Shown here in pieces: positions 26,256-35,622 of a stretch of DNA of 64,000 bases. The translations under genes and the position numbers were made by a program. The DNA is from Spirosoma arboris. Its GTDB lineage: Bacteria > Bacteroidota > Bacteroidia > Cytophagales > Spirosomataceae. The first letter of the stretch is position 1. Each line of letters opens with the position of its first letter. The stretch is from assembly GCF_009754945.1 (NCBI RefSeq), contig NZ_WPIN01000011.1, forward strand, positions 1 to 64,000, written 5' to 3'. The notes beneath the pieces were generated by a model. It worked only from the letters and a program-made list of their open reading frames with translations. It was not told where the DNA came from and did not search any database.

Positions 26256-26382
26256 GTTTCGTACTTTTCTTCTTAAAATACGAAAATCGGTACTTGATTG
26301 ACCTTTCAAACCTCCTTGCAACTTGATATTTGGGCGTTTTGAATTGGGTTAATTTTCGTATTTTCTAGAATAGGACGAAAAT
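26256..26382. promoter_or_regulatory. Two TTTCGTA...TACGAAA inverted repeats upstream of the receiver gene
   Basis: One repeat at about 26257-26286 (TTTCGTACTTTT / AAAATACGAAA) and a second at 26352-26382 (TTTTCGT ... ACGAAAA) lie between the receiver gene and the AAA ATPase gene. They match the perfect repeat at 23242-23272. Confidence 0.45.
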
Positions 26383-26427
26383 AGAATTATCAGACCTATA
26401 TGGCTACATAATGGGCAATCGCGTTGC

Positions 26428-27609
26428 TTATTGAAAATTGCGAAGTTCCTGCATCATATCGACCAGAGAGATCGCCGTGACATCTTTGGAAATCGGATAG
26501 CGTTCTTGGCCTGGATAAACCAGAAATCGTCTGGTCGCACCAATATCTTCGCAACCCAGATAAAACCCTTTGGACAGGACGGGGGCCATTGAACGCTTAA
26601 TCTCAATCGCATATTTCTGCTGCATGTTCCGTTCAATAACGAGATCAATTTCCGCGCCCGCCGATGTCCGGTAAAACCACGGTGTGACACCGGGTGGTAA
26701 GCTGGATAACAGGTTTTCCACCACGAACCCCTCCCAACTGGCTCCCACCACCGGATGACCTAGCAGATCATCCATAGTTGTCAGGTTGAGTAACGCATGG
26801 GTAATGCCACTATCGCGAATATAAACTTTCGGTGCTTTGACCAATCGTTTGCCGACGTTTCCAGACCACGGACGCAGATGGCGGATCAGCAACAGGTCTT
26901 CCAGCAGTTCGATATAGCGTTTAGTCGTCGGTATGGTAATGCCAAGACTTGCTCCTAATTGGGCCATGTTCAATTGAGCGCCTTGATTGTGGGCCAGCAT
27001 TGTCCACAAAAGCCGTAAAGTAGTCGCTGGAATGCGGGGTCCAAACTGTGGCACATCCCGCTCTAAATAGGTATTAATAAAGTTGAGCCGCCAGCGAAGA
27101 CTAGCCGGATCGGTTTTGGCTAAAAAGCTGTCGGAAAATCCACCACGCAACCAAAGCCGGTTCTGATCGCCGGTCTTGTGGTCGATGATTTCCGTAGCGG
27201 TCAAACCCGATAGTTCCTTATAGGCTATGCGACCGGCCAGGGATTCAGATGCCTGTTTTAATAGATCAAGCGATGCTGATCCCAAAATGAGAAATTGCCC
27301 CGTTTTGTATCCCTGTTTGCGTCGTCGGTCGATGACACCGCGCAAAATGGCGAACAACTCGGGGACGCGCTGGATTTCATCCAGAATGATGAGTTGTCCC
27401 TTATGCAGCTCAAAATATGCTTCGGGTTCACGCAGTTTGGCTTGATCCGTCGGACTTTCAAGATCAAGATAGATCGGATCGGGATTGATAGCGGTTGCAA
27501 TTTCTTCCGCCAGTGTTGTTTTGCCAACTTGGCGAGGGCCAAGGACGGCCACGGCTGGAAACTCCTCCAGGAGCTGAGCGATTTCAATCTGGGCTTCGCG
27601 CGTTATCAT
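26428..27609 (-). CDS. AAA_14/DUF4143 ATPase, copy 1
   Basis: 393 residues. N-terminal AAA domain with Walker A GPRQVGKTTLA and Walker B LIILDEIQ, arginine-type sensor region around RRKQGYKTGQFLILGSAS, then DUF4143 with a winged-helix-like middle and a PD-(D/E)XK-like end (FYRTSAGAEIDLVIE, YAIEIKRS). Such proteins are predicted DNA-interacting or nuclease-linked ATPases, function unproved. It is nearly identical to 51719-52900, with the same length and only scattered substitutions. A palindrome overlaps its start codon. Single gene, no operon. Confidence 0.9.
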   Translation of the reverse strand: MITREAQIEIAQLLEEFPAVAVLGPRQVGKTTLAEEIATAINPDPIYLDLESPTDQAKLREPEAYFELHKGQLIILDEIQRVPELFAILRGVIDRRRKQGYKTGQFLILGSASLDLLKQASESLAGRIAYKELSGLTATEIIDHKTGDQNRLWLRGGFSDSFLAKTDPASLRWRLNFINTYLERDVPQFGPRIPATTLRLLWTMLAHNQGAQLNMAQLGASLGITIPTTKRYIELLEDLLLIRHLRPWSGNVGKRLVKAPKVYIRDSGITHALLNLTTMDDLLGHPVVGASWEGFVVENLLSSLPPGVTPWFYRTSAGAEIDLVIERNMQQKYAIEIKRSMAPVLSKGFYLGCEDIGATRRFLVYPGQERYPISKDVTAISLVDMMQELRNFQ

Positions 27610-27648
27610 CCTTGCAATTATAACACAATGTATTAGATTTACAAGGAT
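27608..27648. promoter_or_regulatory. Inverted repeat overlapping the AAA ATPase start, copy 1
   Basis: ATCCTTGCAA (27608-27617, overlapping the start codon) and TTACAAGGAT (27639-27648) are inverted with one mismatch. The same pair is kept at the second ATPase gene. Likely an operator, perhaps for autoregulation. Confidence 0.45.
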
Positions 27649-27649
27649 A

Positions 27650-28100
27650 ATTTTATGGTCGAGCAGAAAGCTAACAAACTGTACAAGTTATTGGATTCGC
27701 TATTGAAATAGAATTCGAAATAAAAATCTACGCTTTTTTCTACCTATACCATTCTTAAATCTAAATATACCATACTAGACTGCTTATTTATAAGGTATCC
27801 AGTTAGGCTTACCTAAATTCTTAAATACCAGAAAATAAAGTTTTCACTAAAAATGATAATCTCGTTGCCCTCCTAAATAAACGAGCTTTATAACACTAAG
27901 CAAATTCTTTAAATTCAATTGACGAATTGATCTTTTTTTAGATTTAGTCAACATTTCTGAAATAATAAACCTTTGCCATAGTTTTCCGTGAAATTGCCCT
28001 ACTTTAGAAGCCTTTTGAAAATATTGACTCTTAATTTAAAAATTAAATACTTGTTCTTTATTCAAATTTATTTTTGAAATTTAAGCTTTAACTATATATA
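27650..28100. other. AT-rich gene-free stretch
   Basis: No gene seen. The first part up to about 27800 belongs to the duplicated block of the ATPase: the segment with GAAATAAAAAT and CTATACCATTCTTA is also found at about 53030-53080. The remainder is AT-rich and precedes the membrane protein gene. Confidence 0.4.
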
Positions 28101-28101
28101 T

Positions 28102-29163
28102 ATGGTAAAGGGTGCTTTTGCTTCGAATTTTGCTTGTCAACTTGATCAAAGGAGAGAATCGGTCATTTTGCGCATTTGTGCTTTAGGTTTATTAGTATCT
28201 ATTATGTTATCATTCCACTTGTGGTGGCTACCTCGAAAGTTCACAGTTGTTACTTTCATTGAAAATTTTCCTTACTATATTTTATTAAATAACATACTTT
28301 TTATTAGTTTATTAATCACAATCATCTGTTCAATATTACAACCTCTAAGGCCATTGTCTTGCCTTATTTCTATTTTACTGATTCTACTCATTGGTCTAGA
28401 CCAAATTCGATTACAACCATGGGTATATTTCTATTGGCTGTTTTTTATCTCTCACTTTTTTTTTAATAGACTGCAATTAGTTTTTAATCGAGCAACAATT
28501 AGTAGTATGTACATCTGGGCTGGAATTTATAAATTTACTGGTGCTTACATGATTAACGGAGCTAGTTTAGCTAATACCGCCTTCCCATTTATTCCAGAAT
28601 TAGCAGGTAATATTAGCACTGCAATAATCCCACCACTTGAATTGCTGATTGGGATTGGATTGTGGATACCAACTTACTATCGACACATACCTTTTTTAGC
28701 TTTTGGACTACATGGGATTATTCTTATACTTCTCATAAAATTAAATATGAATTCAGTTGTCTGGCCATGGAATTTCTCTCTTATATTTCTGCTTTATTTT
28801 ATTCCCGCCCCTTCTACCCCAGATATAATGGGATTAAAAAAATGGACTCAGATAACTGCTGTGGCCTCCTTGTTTATCATCCCAGCCTTTTCGATCATTA
28901 GCTTAATTCCACGTGCAATGGCTTGGCATCTTTATTCAGGCGATAGTTATCAAATAATATGTATTGATAGTACTAGTGCAATCGTACTTAATTCTGCATG
29001 TGTGTCTGAGCTAAACGTTCCTTTACCTTCTGAACCAGGAATACTATTTCATATCCAAAAGGAAAATTGCAATCGCAATCCTTCTATTCGGCTACTGCTA
29101 AGATGGCCCTATGATCAACATCGACAGGATAGTTTAGTCAGTTGCCCATCAACATCATTTTGA
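28102..29163 (+). CDS. Multi-spanning membrane protein, DoxX/HTTM-like
   Basis: 353 residues with about eight hydrophobic segments between residues 20 and 270, then a soluble C-terminal tail of about 80 residues containing three cysteines. The stretch MYIWAGIYKFTGAYMINGA resembles the YxWSGxxKLN motif of DoxX/HTTM-like membrane proteins of Bacteroidota. It is convergent with the RND pump operon. Function unknown; possibly redox or quinone related like other DoxX-type proteins. The start is the first ATG of the frame, after an AT repeat. Confidence 0.55.
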   Translation: MVKGAFASNFACQLDQRRESVILRICALGLLVSIMLSFHLWWLPRKFTVVTFIENFPYYILLNNILFISLLITIICSILQPLRPLSCLISILLILLIGLDQIRLQPWVYFYWLFFISHFFFNRLQLVFNRATISSMYIWAGIYKFTGAYMINGASLANTAFPFIPELAGNISTAIIPPLELLIGIGLWIPTYYRHIPFLAFGLHGIILILLIKLNMNSVVWPWNFSLIFLLYFIPAPSTPDIMGLKKWTQITAVASLFIIPAFSIISLIPRAMAWHLYSGDSYQIICIDSTSAIVLNSACVSELNVPLPSEPGILFHIQKENCNRNPSIRLLLRWPYDQHRQDSLVSCPSTSF

Positions 29164-29234
29164 TACTCTTTGTGATAGTGTTACTATATTTAAGAAAAAC
29201 TACGAATATTCCGAACCTATTTACTTATCAATAT

Positions 29235-32200
29235 CTAATTTGCAAATCCACCCTGTTGGTGTTTAAATAGCCGCCAGTAGACCAATGGAATTACGGTCCA
29301 AGACGCTAGAACGCCCACGCTCATACCGCCAATTACTGCTTGGGCCAATGGCTGTTGTAACTCCGAACCTAACCCCCCACTGAATAATACTGGGAGTAAG
29401 CCCAAAACTGTAGTCAGGAAAGTCATGATCTGCGACTTTAGACGCCGTAGCCCGGCTAGCCGAATCCCTTCAATCAAAGAAGGCGAACTGCTACGATTCA
29501 TAGTATCGATTTTCAAGATTGAGTCATTATCTAATAAACCAACCAAAACGACCATACCTATGGCTGACATTATATTTATACTATTGCCGAACAAATAAAG
29601 CGACCAGATGGCGCCGGCAATACCTAGGCCAATAATCAGTAGGACAATCAACGGTTGTTGAGTCGACTCAAACTGGGCCGTTAGAATGCAAAACAACAGC
29701 GCGATGGCAACAGCCACAATGCCAAGCAGTTCACTCAGATACCTACTGTCGCGAAAATAATGGCCCGTCCAACTGGTCAGCACGCCCGGCACATTGCGAA
29801 TCATAGCATCGACCCTTTCCTGAACATCATCAACCGTTTGATTATTAACTTCATAATCAAATGGTATAAACGGGCCTTGGCGGTCGGCGTAGAAAATAGT
29901 ATAGTCGCTATAAGGAAGTATTTCGATTAGGCTATGGAGTGGAATAGCCTGGTGCTGGCGGTTATAAACAAAAGTGTTTTGCCAGTTAGACTGCCAAAGA
30001 GGCCCGCTAAACATAAGCGGAATAAATCGCTGTTCGCTTTGGATATTAGTAATCGGGTAATTATTAAAAACCGTTTTTAAGGTTTGTACTACCGACTCGT
30101 CGGCTACATTATACAGCAACAACTTATCAGAACGTAATCGCACCTTTAATTGACTCTGCTCACCAATAGGATTCGATGGCAAGCCAATTTGCGCCAGTTG
30201 TCGAGCAATCTGTCCAGTAAGCTCTGGTTCGAGCGGTTGCTGCCCTTGTGTATTATACAATTTAAGTCGCAAAGGTGGCTCTGTAGTTCCAAATAACTGT
30301 TCAAATACGTTGCGAGCAGGCCTGAAATCGGCCATGGCCAGCGGGTATTGCTGTCGTAGTTGCTGAGTTAAGGCTAGCGCAACCTTTTTGGAATTACGAT
30401 CAGAGTCGGTACGTAGACTAAGTAAAGTTTCACTTTCGGTTTGTTGAAATTGACGGTTTAGTAAGAACTGTTGCTGTCCTGTAAAGGCACTAATATAAAT
30501 TAGAAAGGGTCGTATCGATTTGGTGAGTAGGTCCGTTCGACGTTGGTTTTCGGCCACCGTCAAAGGCTCATTCCAGTCGATAAAAACTTCTAGTTCATTA
30601 TGGCTTACGTTGGGCATTCCCCGTTTCTCAATCAGAACACCCATCAAGATGGCCCCGGACAGTAGCCCCACCAGCCCCAACACTAACATCCATTTAAAAC
30701 GAAATGCTGCCGAGAACATTACGTTATACCCCCACTCTAGCCAGCGCGTAAACAGCGTTGGTGGCAGCAAAACTTTGATATTCTGCCGATGATAAATCAG
30801 CGAGTATACTACTGGTATGAGCGTGTATGAACACAATAGCGATATACCTAAAGCTAGCGATACTGATACAGCCTGATCGAAAAATAATGCCCCAGCCAGA
30901 CCGCTAAGAAGCAATAATGGCAAAAAAACTGCTGAATTAGTTAATACTGATGTAAACAAAGGAGTAATAACCTCATTAGCACCTATTGCACAACTTTCTA
31001 TTACGCTCAAGCCTTCATCCCGTTTTTCCTCCACGTTTTCAAGAATGATAATTGCACTGTCGACAATCTCGCCCATACCTAGTACCAGCCCTGCCAAAGA
31101 CACGATGTTGATGGATAATTTTAGTAAAAAAAAGCCAAGAAATGTAATCGCTATCGAGACTGGAATCACTAGGCCGATCAGTAGCGTGAGACGCCAGTCA
31201 CGCATGAACAAAAAAACCATGCCGAAGGTCAACAACGCGCCAGTTAGTAAATTGCTGATGAAATTATTAATCGAAATATCGAGCAGTTCAGTTTGATCCT
31301 GACTAAGAGTAAACTCAAGTTGCGGGTAATCTTTCTGAAATTGACCGAGTAGTTTGTCTAACTCCCGACGCAGGTGCAACAACTGGGCATCATTCTGCTT
31401 GATAATGGCAAGACAGATGCCTCGTTTACTATTAAAGGCGTATATTCCGCGCAGTGGTCGTTCGCGGAGCGAAACAGTTGCCAATTCTCGCAGCGCAATC
31501 AACCGGCGAGGTGTTTCAGTATAGGCATCTTGTTCGGTGAGTACGTTGTCCGCAAAATAACTTACGCGGGGGTCATTTTGCGCTAAGGGTCCTGTCAACC
31601 CAACCCCACCCACGCTAATGACAACATTTCCCACGTCCTGTACCGTTTGGAGTACAGATGAAAATCGGATGTTATATTGATAAGGGCCTTCACGAACACT
31701 GAAGTTGCCAGGCTGTAAGTTCGCCTGTTTTAGGGCCTCAGCCAATTGCTGCTCCGTCAAACCCAAGCTTGCCAGCCTGCCTGCATCAGCCTGTACCAGT
31801 ACTTCGGGCTGTGACAGACCCGTAGCATCTACTAGAGCCACTTCAGGTAGTTGCTCAATGCGTCGTTTGAGTACATTTTCGCTAAACTCGCTTAAAGCCA
31901 AAAAATCCTCCCGATAGTTTGGCCCCGGCAATACATTGAGGTTGAAAACCGGAATGTCGCCAGCACCAGCCTTAATGACTTTTGGCCGATCGAGGTCGCG
32001 AGGAAGTTGATCCAATATAGCATCGATTTTTTCGTTAGTTTCAAGATACGCCAGCCGGACATTGGTGCCGTAGCCAAACCGCAACGTCAGCACGGCCAGT
32101 CCATCCTGTACCACGGTCTGAATATCATCTAAATGAGTAACTTGCAGGAGTTGATTTCGGATAGGCTGCTCAATGGTGCGTTGCAACTCCCGTGCTGACG

Positions 32201-32354
32201 CCGACGGGTAGCTGACCTGGACCGTAATTTCAGGAACCGGAATATTTGGCAGCAGCGATACTGGTAATTGGAAAAACGCTAGCCCCCCTAGCACTGTCAG
32301 CGACAGTGTAACCACACAAACTGCAATGGGCCGATAGACAAGATAACGAATCAT
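29235..32354 (-). CDS. RND-family efflux transporter (AcrB/HAE-like), pump 1
   Basis: 1039 residues with the RND plan: TM1 (VTLSLTVLGGLAFFQLPVSLLPNI), large periplasmic loop, TM2-6, second loop, TM8-12. The TM4 proton-relay region reads GMGEIVDSAIIILEN, keeping one Asp of the usual pair. The start codon overlaps the adaptor stop as ATGA, so the two are co-translated. Substrate not predictable. No TolC-like gene is in the window, so the outer-membrane channel must come from elsewhere. Confidence 0.92.
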   Translation of the reverse strand: MIRYLVYRPIAVCVVTLSLTVLGGLAFFQLPVSLLPNIPVPEITVQVSYPSASARELQRTIEQPIRNQLLQVTHLDDIQTVVQDGLAVLTLRFGYGTNVRLAYLETNEKIDAILDQLPRDLDRPKVIKAGAGDIPVFNLNVLPGPNYREDFLALSEFSENVLKRRIEQLPEVALVDATGLSQPEVLVQADAGRLASLGLTEQQLAEALKQANLQPGNFSVREGPYQYNIRFSSVLQTVQDVGNVVISVGGVGLTGPLAQNDPRVSYFADNVLTEQDAYTETPRRLIALRELATVSLRERPLRGIYAFNSKRGICLAIIKQNDAQLLHLRRELDKLLGQFQKDYPQLEFTLSQDQTELLDISINNFISNLLTGALLTFGMVFLFMRDWRLTLLIGLVIPVSIAITFLGFFLLKLSINIVSLAGLVLGMGEIVDSAIIILENVEEKRDEGLSVIESCAIGANEVITPLFTSVLTNSAVFLPLLLLSGLAGALFFDQAVSVSLALGISLLCSYTLIPVVYSLIYHRQNIKVLLPPTLFTRWLEWGYNVMFSAAFRFKWMLVLGLVGLLSGAILMGVLIEKRGMPNVSHNELEVFIDWNEPLTVAENQRRTDLLTKSIRPFLIYISAFTGQQQFLLNRQFQQTESETLLSLRTDSDRNSKKVALALTQQLRQQYPLAMADFRPARNVFEQLFGTTEPPLRLKLYNTQGQQPLEPELTGQIARQLAQIGLPSNPIGEQSQLKVRLRSDKLLLYNVADESVVQTLKTVFNNYPITNIQSEQRFIPLMFSGPLWQSNWQNTFVYNRQHQAIPLHSLIEILPYSDYTIFYADRQGPFIPFDYEVNNQTVDDVQERVDAMIRNVPGVLTSWTGHYFRDSRYLSELLGIVAVAIALLFCILTAQFESTQQPLIVLLIIGLGIAGAIWSLYLFGNSINIMSAIGMVVLVGLLDNDSILKIDTMNRSSSPSLIEGIRLAGLRRLKSQIMTFLTTVLGLLPVLFSGGLGSELQQPLAQAVIGGMSVGVLASWTVIPLVYWRLFKHQQGGFAN

Positions 32355-33532
32355 TGTTTTTGTGCTGTTACCGGCGAGTCGTGGGCTAGGTTGAGACTAC
32401 CTACTACGATCACTTGCTCATTCGATTTTAGGCCTGCGGCAATGGCCACTTCGGTATCATTCTCGTGGGCTATAGTCACGTAATGCCACTTAGCCAAACC
32501 CTTCTCTACGGTAAACACCACCTTCCTGCCACTCCTTTCTACCACTGCTGACCGGGGAATTATGACTTGCTTGGCTAGCCTTCGTTCGATGAACACACGT
32601 GCGTTCATACCCTCGAATAGCCGATCATTGGGGTGGTTTATCTTTGCCTTGACTAACACCAAACCCTGTCCGTTAACATACGGATTAATCTCCGACACGA
32701 TGCCTATGTAAGACTGATTCGGTAGGGAAAACGGTATAATCCGGACTGACTGACCATTCTGCACGCCCCCCAATTCGCTTTCCAGCACCGAAAACTCGAC
32801 AAGTAGACCTGCTTGGCTCAACAATGTGCAAAAAGGCTCGAAGGAGGTAATGAAATTGTAGGGTTTCGCCGATAGATTGGCAACTAAACCGGCATAAGGG
32901 GCTCGCAACACGGTATATTCGAGTTGTTGCCGGGCAGCGGCCAGCGTGGTTTGCGCCCGATAATAACCGCTTTTGGTAAGAACAAAAGTACGAGCATTAG
33001 GTTTCAGACTAGCTGTATCGGTTTCGTGTCCGCCGTACTCAGCAATGAGAGCACGAAGCTGCACTTTCACCTCTGCTACTTGATCCTGTGCTATCCTCAA
33101 AGCTAGTTGCTGATCGCGATCATCAAGCCGTGCCAGCATCTGCCCAGCGGCAATAGCTTCACCGTTACGAGCGTCAATTTGATTGATAGTGCCGCTAATG
33201 CGGAAACTAAGTTTGCTCTGGTCTGGTGCCCGCAATACGCCGGTTGCTACCGATTTTAATACAAACGCGCCTAGGCGGGCTGGTTGGGTAATAACCAAAC
33301 TAGCCCGGTTTGTCCCCAAGCGATTAGAATACGTGCTATCAGAGTGGGTAGCTGTCGAAGTTGGCGATTGGCAAGCTACCAACCTCAAGGCTATCCAACT
33401 TATAATAGCAAATTCATTTAAGGTTTTGCATCGCTTTGGGTAACTTAAAAAGATTAGTAACAAGTGTATTTGCTTCGAGTGGATATGTTTGTATTGAGTC
33501 ATCCTATTTATAAGAAGCACTTGCTTCAACAA
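32351..33532 (-). CDS. RND periplasmic adaptor (MFP/HlyD-like lipoprotein)
   Basis: Up to 393 residues. Biotinyl-lipoyl-like halves (FRISGTINQIDARNGEAIAAGQMLARLDD and YTVLRAPYAGLVANL), an alpha-hairpin between them, and a beta-barrel (VLVKAKINHPNDRLFEGMNARVFIE) are clear. ISWIALRLVACQSP is a lipobox, so the true start lies shortly before it. No ATG fits in frame there; an out-of-frame ATG with one surplus A would give MQNLNEFAII, so the start may contain an indel. It bridges the pump to an outer-membrane channel. Confidence 0.88.
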   Translation of the reverse strand: MLKQVLLINRMTQYKHIHSKQIHLLLIFLSYPKRCKTLNEFAIISWIALRLVACQSPTSTATHSDSTYSNRLGTNRASLVITQPARLGAFVLKSVATGVLRAPDQSKLSFRISGTINQIDARNGEAIAAGQMLARLDDRDQQLALRIAQDQVAEVKVQLRALIAEYGGHETDTASLKPNARTFVLTKSGYYRAQTTLAAARQQLEYTVLRAPYAGLVANLSAKPYNFITSFEPFCTLLSQAGLLVEFSVLESELGGVQNGQSVRIIPFSLPNQSYIGIVSEINPYVNGQGLVLVKAKINHPNDRLFEGMNARVFIERRLAKQVIIPRSAVVERSGRKVVFTVEKGLAKWHYVTIAHENDTEVAIAAGLKSNEQVIVVGSLNLAHDSPVTAQKQ

Positions 33533-34265
33533 AGGGTGATGTAATACTATCTGATAATTTGTCTTTGTGCCCTAAAGTTGAACTAAATGGCCTTATAATT
33601 GGGAAGCAAGTACGGCATCCTGATCGCAAGCTGTTTCTGGAGTAGCTGGGTTCAAAAAATTATCCACTTCACATACATTAATGTGAGGCTAGGTGAAGTG
33701 GAAGATTTCAGAATTGTTTTGCAACCCCTATTGCTTGCATTTTAAAGGCAAATTATGGCGTTTACCAATCAGTAAAGCAGGTTAATAAATCGATTGTTTT
33801 ATAACGACCACCTTGCAGCCATTGTCAATCACCTTCTCCCAATCATCCCTACTAAGTAATCGATTCTTGTTCCTTATAACAGCACTGTCCTCGTAGAAGG
33901 GTGCACTTACGATGAGGTGTTTGTAAACATAATAGCCGGATTCTTATCCTAAATAAGAGTAGATTTGTGACCCTGTACTGCCGAAAATGATTCCTAATCC
34001 TGACTCAGGGTGGCCTTATGGCCAAAAAGCTAGTTATGTAACTGGAGTAGATGGTCATGGCTCATAGTGAGACCCAATAAATTTGTTGGGACAATGAGTG
34101 ATACGCCATTATGACCAGTGTGAAAAATGCATAGACTCCATTGGATAAGTGGGTTGCTGTCTGATAGCATCGCTTAACTTCAAACGTTCCCTTTCATTTT
34201 AAATTATTAAGCTTTTGACCATGTAGTCAAGAAATAGTTCGGTAATAGCATTCAGTAATTATGGT
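33533..34265. other. Gene-poor stretch with hairpin and a gene remnant
   Basis: An inverted repeat CCACTTCAC / GTGAAGTGG with inner CACAT/ATGTG arms lies at about 33662-33703. At 33782-33945 the minus strand encodes KHLIVSAPFYEDSAVIRNKNR ... VVVIKQSIY without a start codon, probably the tail of a lost gene. Nothing else could be recognised. Confidence 0.35.
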
Positions 34266-35582
34266 CTATTTTTTTTGCAATTTTGTTAGAACGTTGACCA
34301 AATTTGTTCCTCTAAGATTTTTTACAAGTATTTTACCATTTGGATCTATTAAAACAGTAGCTGGGTAGCTTTTGATTTTATAAAGGTCAACTAGGTTATT
34401 TAATGAGTCTGATATAATCTGAGGCCATTCTATCTGATTCTTTTCAACGTATTTTTTAAGTGTTTCTGGCGTGTCGTGACTAACAACACCCAAAAATACA
34501 ATTAAAGATCGATCTGTTTTATTATACGCTTCTTTCAAATACGGTAATTCTTGTCGACAAGGCAAGCACCAGGTACCCCAGAAATCAATTAGTACATACT
34601 TACCTCTAAGATCAAGTAATGATATATCTTTATTTTCAAAAAAATCTTTATTTTTAAATAATGGTGCCCTATAGCCAACTTGTGTCGAATATAAACTATC
34701 ATATTTGTTAGCAGGTTGAATTTGAAGTACATTTTTAACCAAATCAACACCAATGTATTTATAGTATGATTGGCTTATTTTAAAATACTCGCCTTCCTTA
34801 CTCATTAAAGTAGGGAATAATTTTTTAGAAAATTTATCAGTCATTTTTATATTCGCAGTTGTATCGTTTAATACAATTGCAGTTGTATTAAAAAAAGCTG
34901 GGTTAGTAAAGTTTGAAGAAACAACTGCTATTTGATACGGGCTACCATCAGTTATATAATTTGCAACTAAATATGAAGGAAAACTACAACGAACTCCATC
35001 TTCAGTTTTCCAAATACCAAGATTAGTTTTAAATGATTTTATTTTATTTTTATAAAAAAGCTCATATGAAATCTCATGTATAGTATTTAAACTATTTACA
35101 TCGGCGGCATTACTAGGCTCGAATGCTTGTTCATCACTAAAGTCTAAGTTATTGTTACTATCAAGCATTGCTAGCCGTTTACCAGAATTATCAAGCCCTG
35201 TTATTACATAAACATAGCATTGAATTGGCCGTACTGAGAGTGTTTTTGGGTCTGGTGTCCAATTCCAATTTTTCTGTAAATCTTCATAGAATTCTTTTGA
35301 TAATTTTCCCGATTGCGCATTTTGAAAAACGTACTGAAAATTGTCTATTAAGATTCTACCTTGTTTCAATTGCTGCCAATTTCGAGGAAGGCCTTTTAGT
35401 TTTATATATGTATTAGTCCACTCGTTAACTTTGCTACTATCTTCCCACGAAGGTATAATGTATCCATTTACAAAAGGCCCATATCCTTCTATTTTTTCAA
35501 ATGGCAATTCAATAATATTACTTTGTGCCCATACTGTGCTTATGGCGTTAATATAAAAAAGTATTACAAAAGCAGTTTTCAT
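34266..35582 (-). CDS. TlpA/thioredoxin-like disulfide oxidoreductase
   Basis: About 438 residues from ATG 35582, which precedes a signal peptide (MKTAFVILFYINAISTVWA). The open frame continues to 35666, but that part overlaps the upstream gene. A roughly 280-residue N-terminal domain of unknown fold comes first, then a C-terminal thioredoxin domain with DFWGTWCLPCRQELP (active-site CxxC) and the cis-Pro in YPATVLIDPNGKI. Periplasmic thiol reductase of the ResA/TlpA group. It lies 40 bp after the beta-propeller gene in a very AT-rich three-gene cluster with a small Cys-rich exported peptide. Confidence 0.82.
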   Translation of the reverse strand: MKTAFVILFYINAISTVWAQSNIIELPFEKIEGYGPFVNGYIIPSWEDSSKVNEWTNTYIKLKGLPRNWQQLKQGRILIDNFQYVFQNAQSGKLSKEFYEDLQKNWNWTPDPKTLSVRPIQCYVYVITGLDNSGKRLAMLDSNNNLDFSDEQAFEPSNAADVNSLNTIHEISYELFYKNKIKSFKTNLGIWKTEDGVRCSFPSYLVANYITDGSPYQIAVVSSNFTNPAFFNTTAIVLNDTTANIKMTDKFSKKLFPTLMSKEGEYFKISQSYYKYIGVDLVKNVLQIQPANKYDSLYSTQVGYRAPLFKNKDFFENKDISLLDLRGKYVLIDFWGTWCLPCRQELPYLKEAYNKTDRSLIVFLGVVSHDTPETLKKYVEKNQIEWPQIISDSLNNLVDLYKIKSYPATVLIDPNGKILVKNLRGTNLVNVLTKLQKK

Positions 35583-35622
35583 CTCTTTGTTAGCTATATG
35601 GTCTTTAAAAGGATTACAATTA

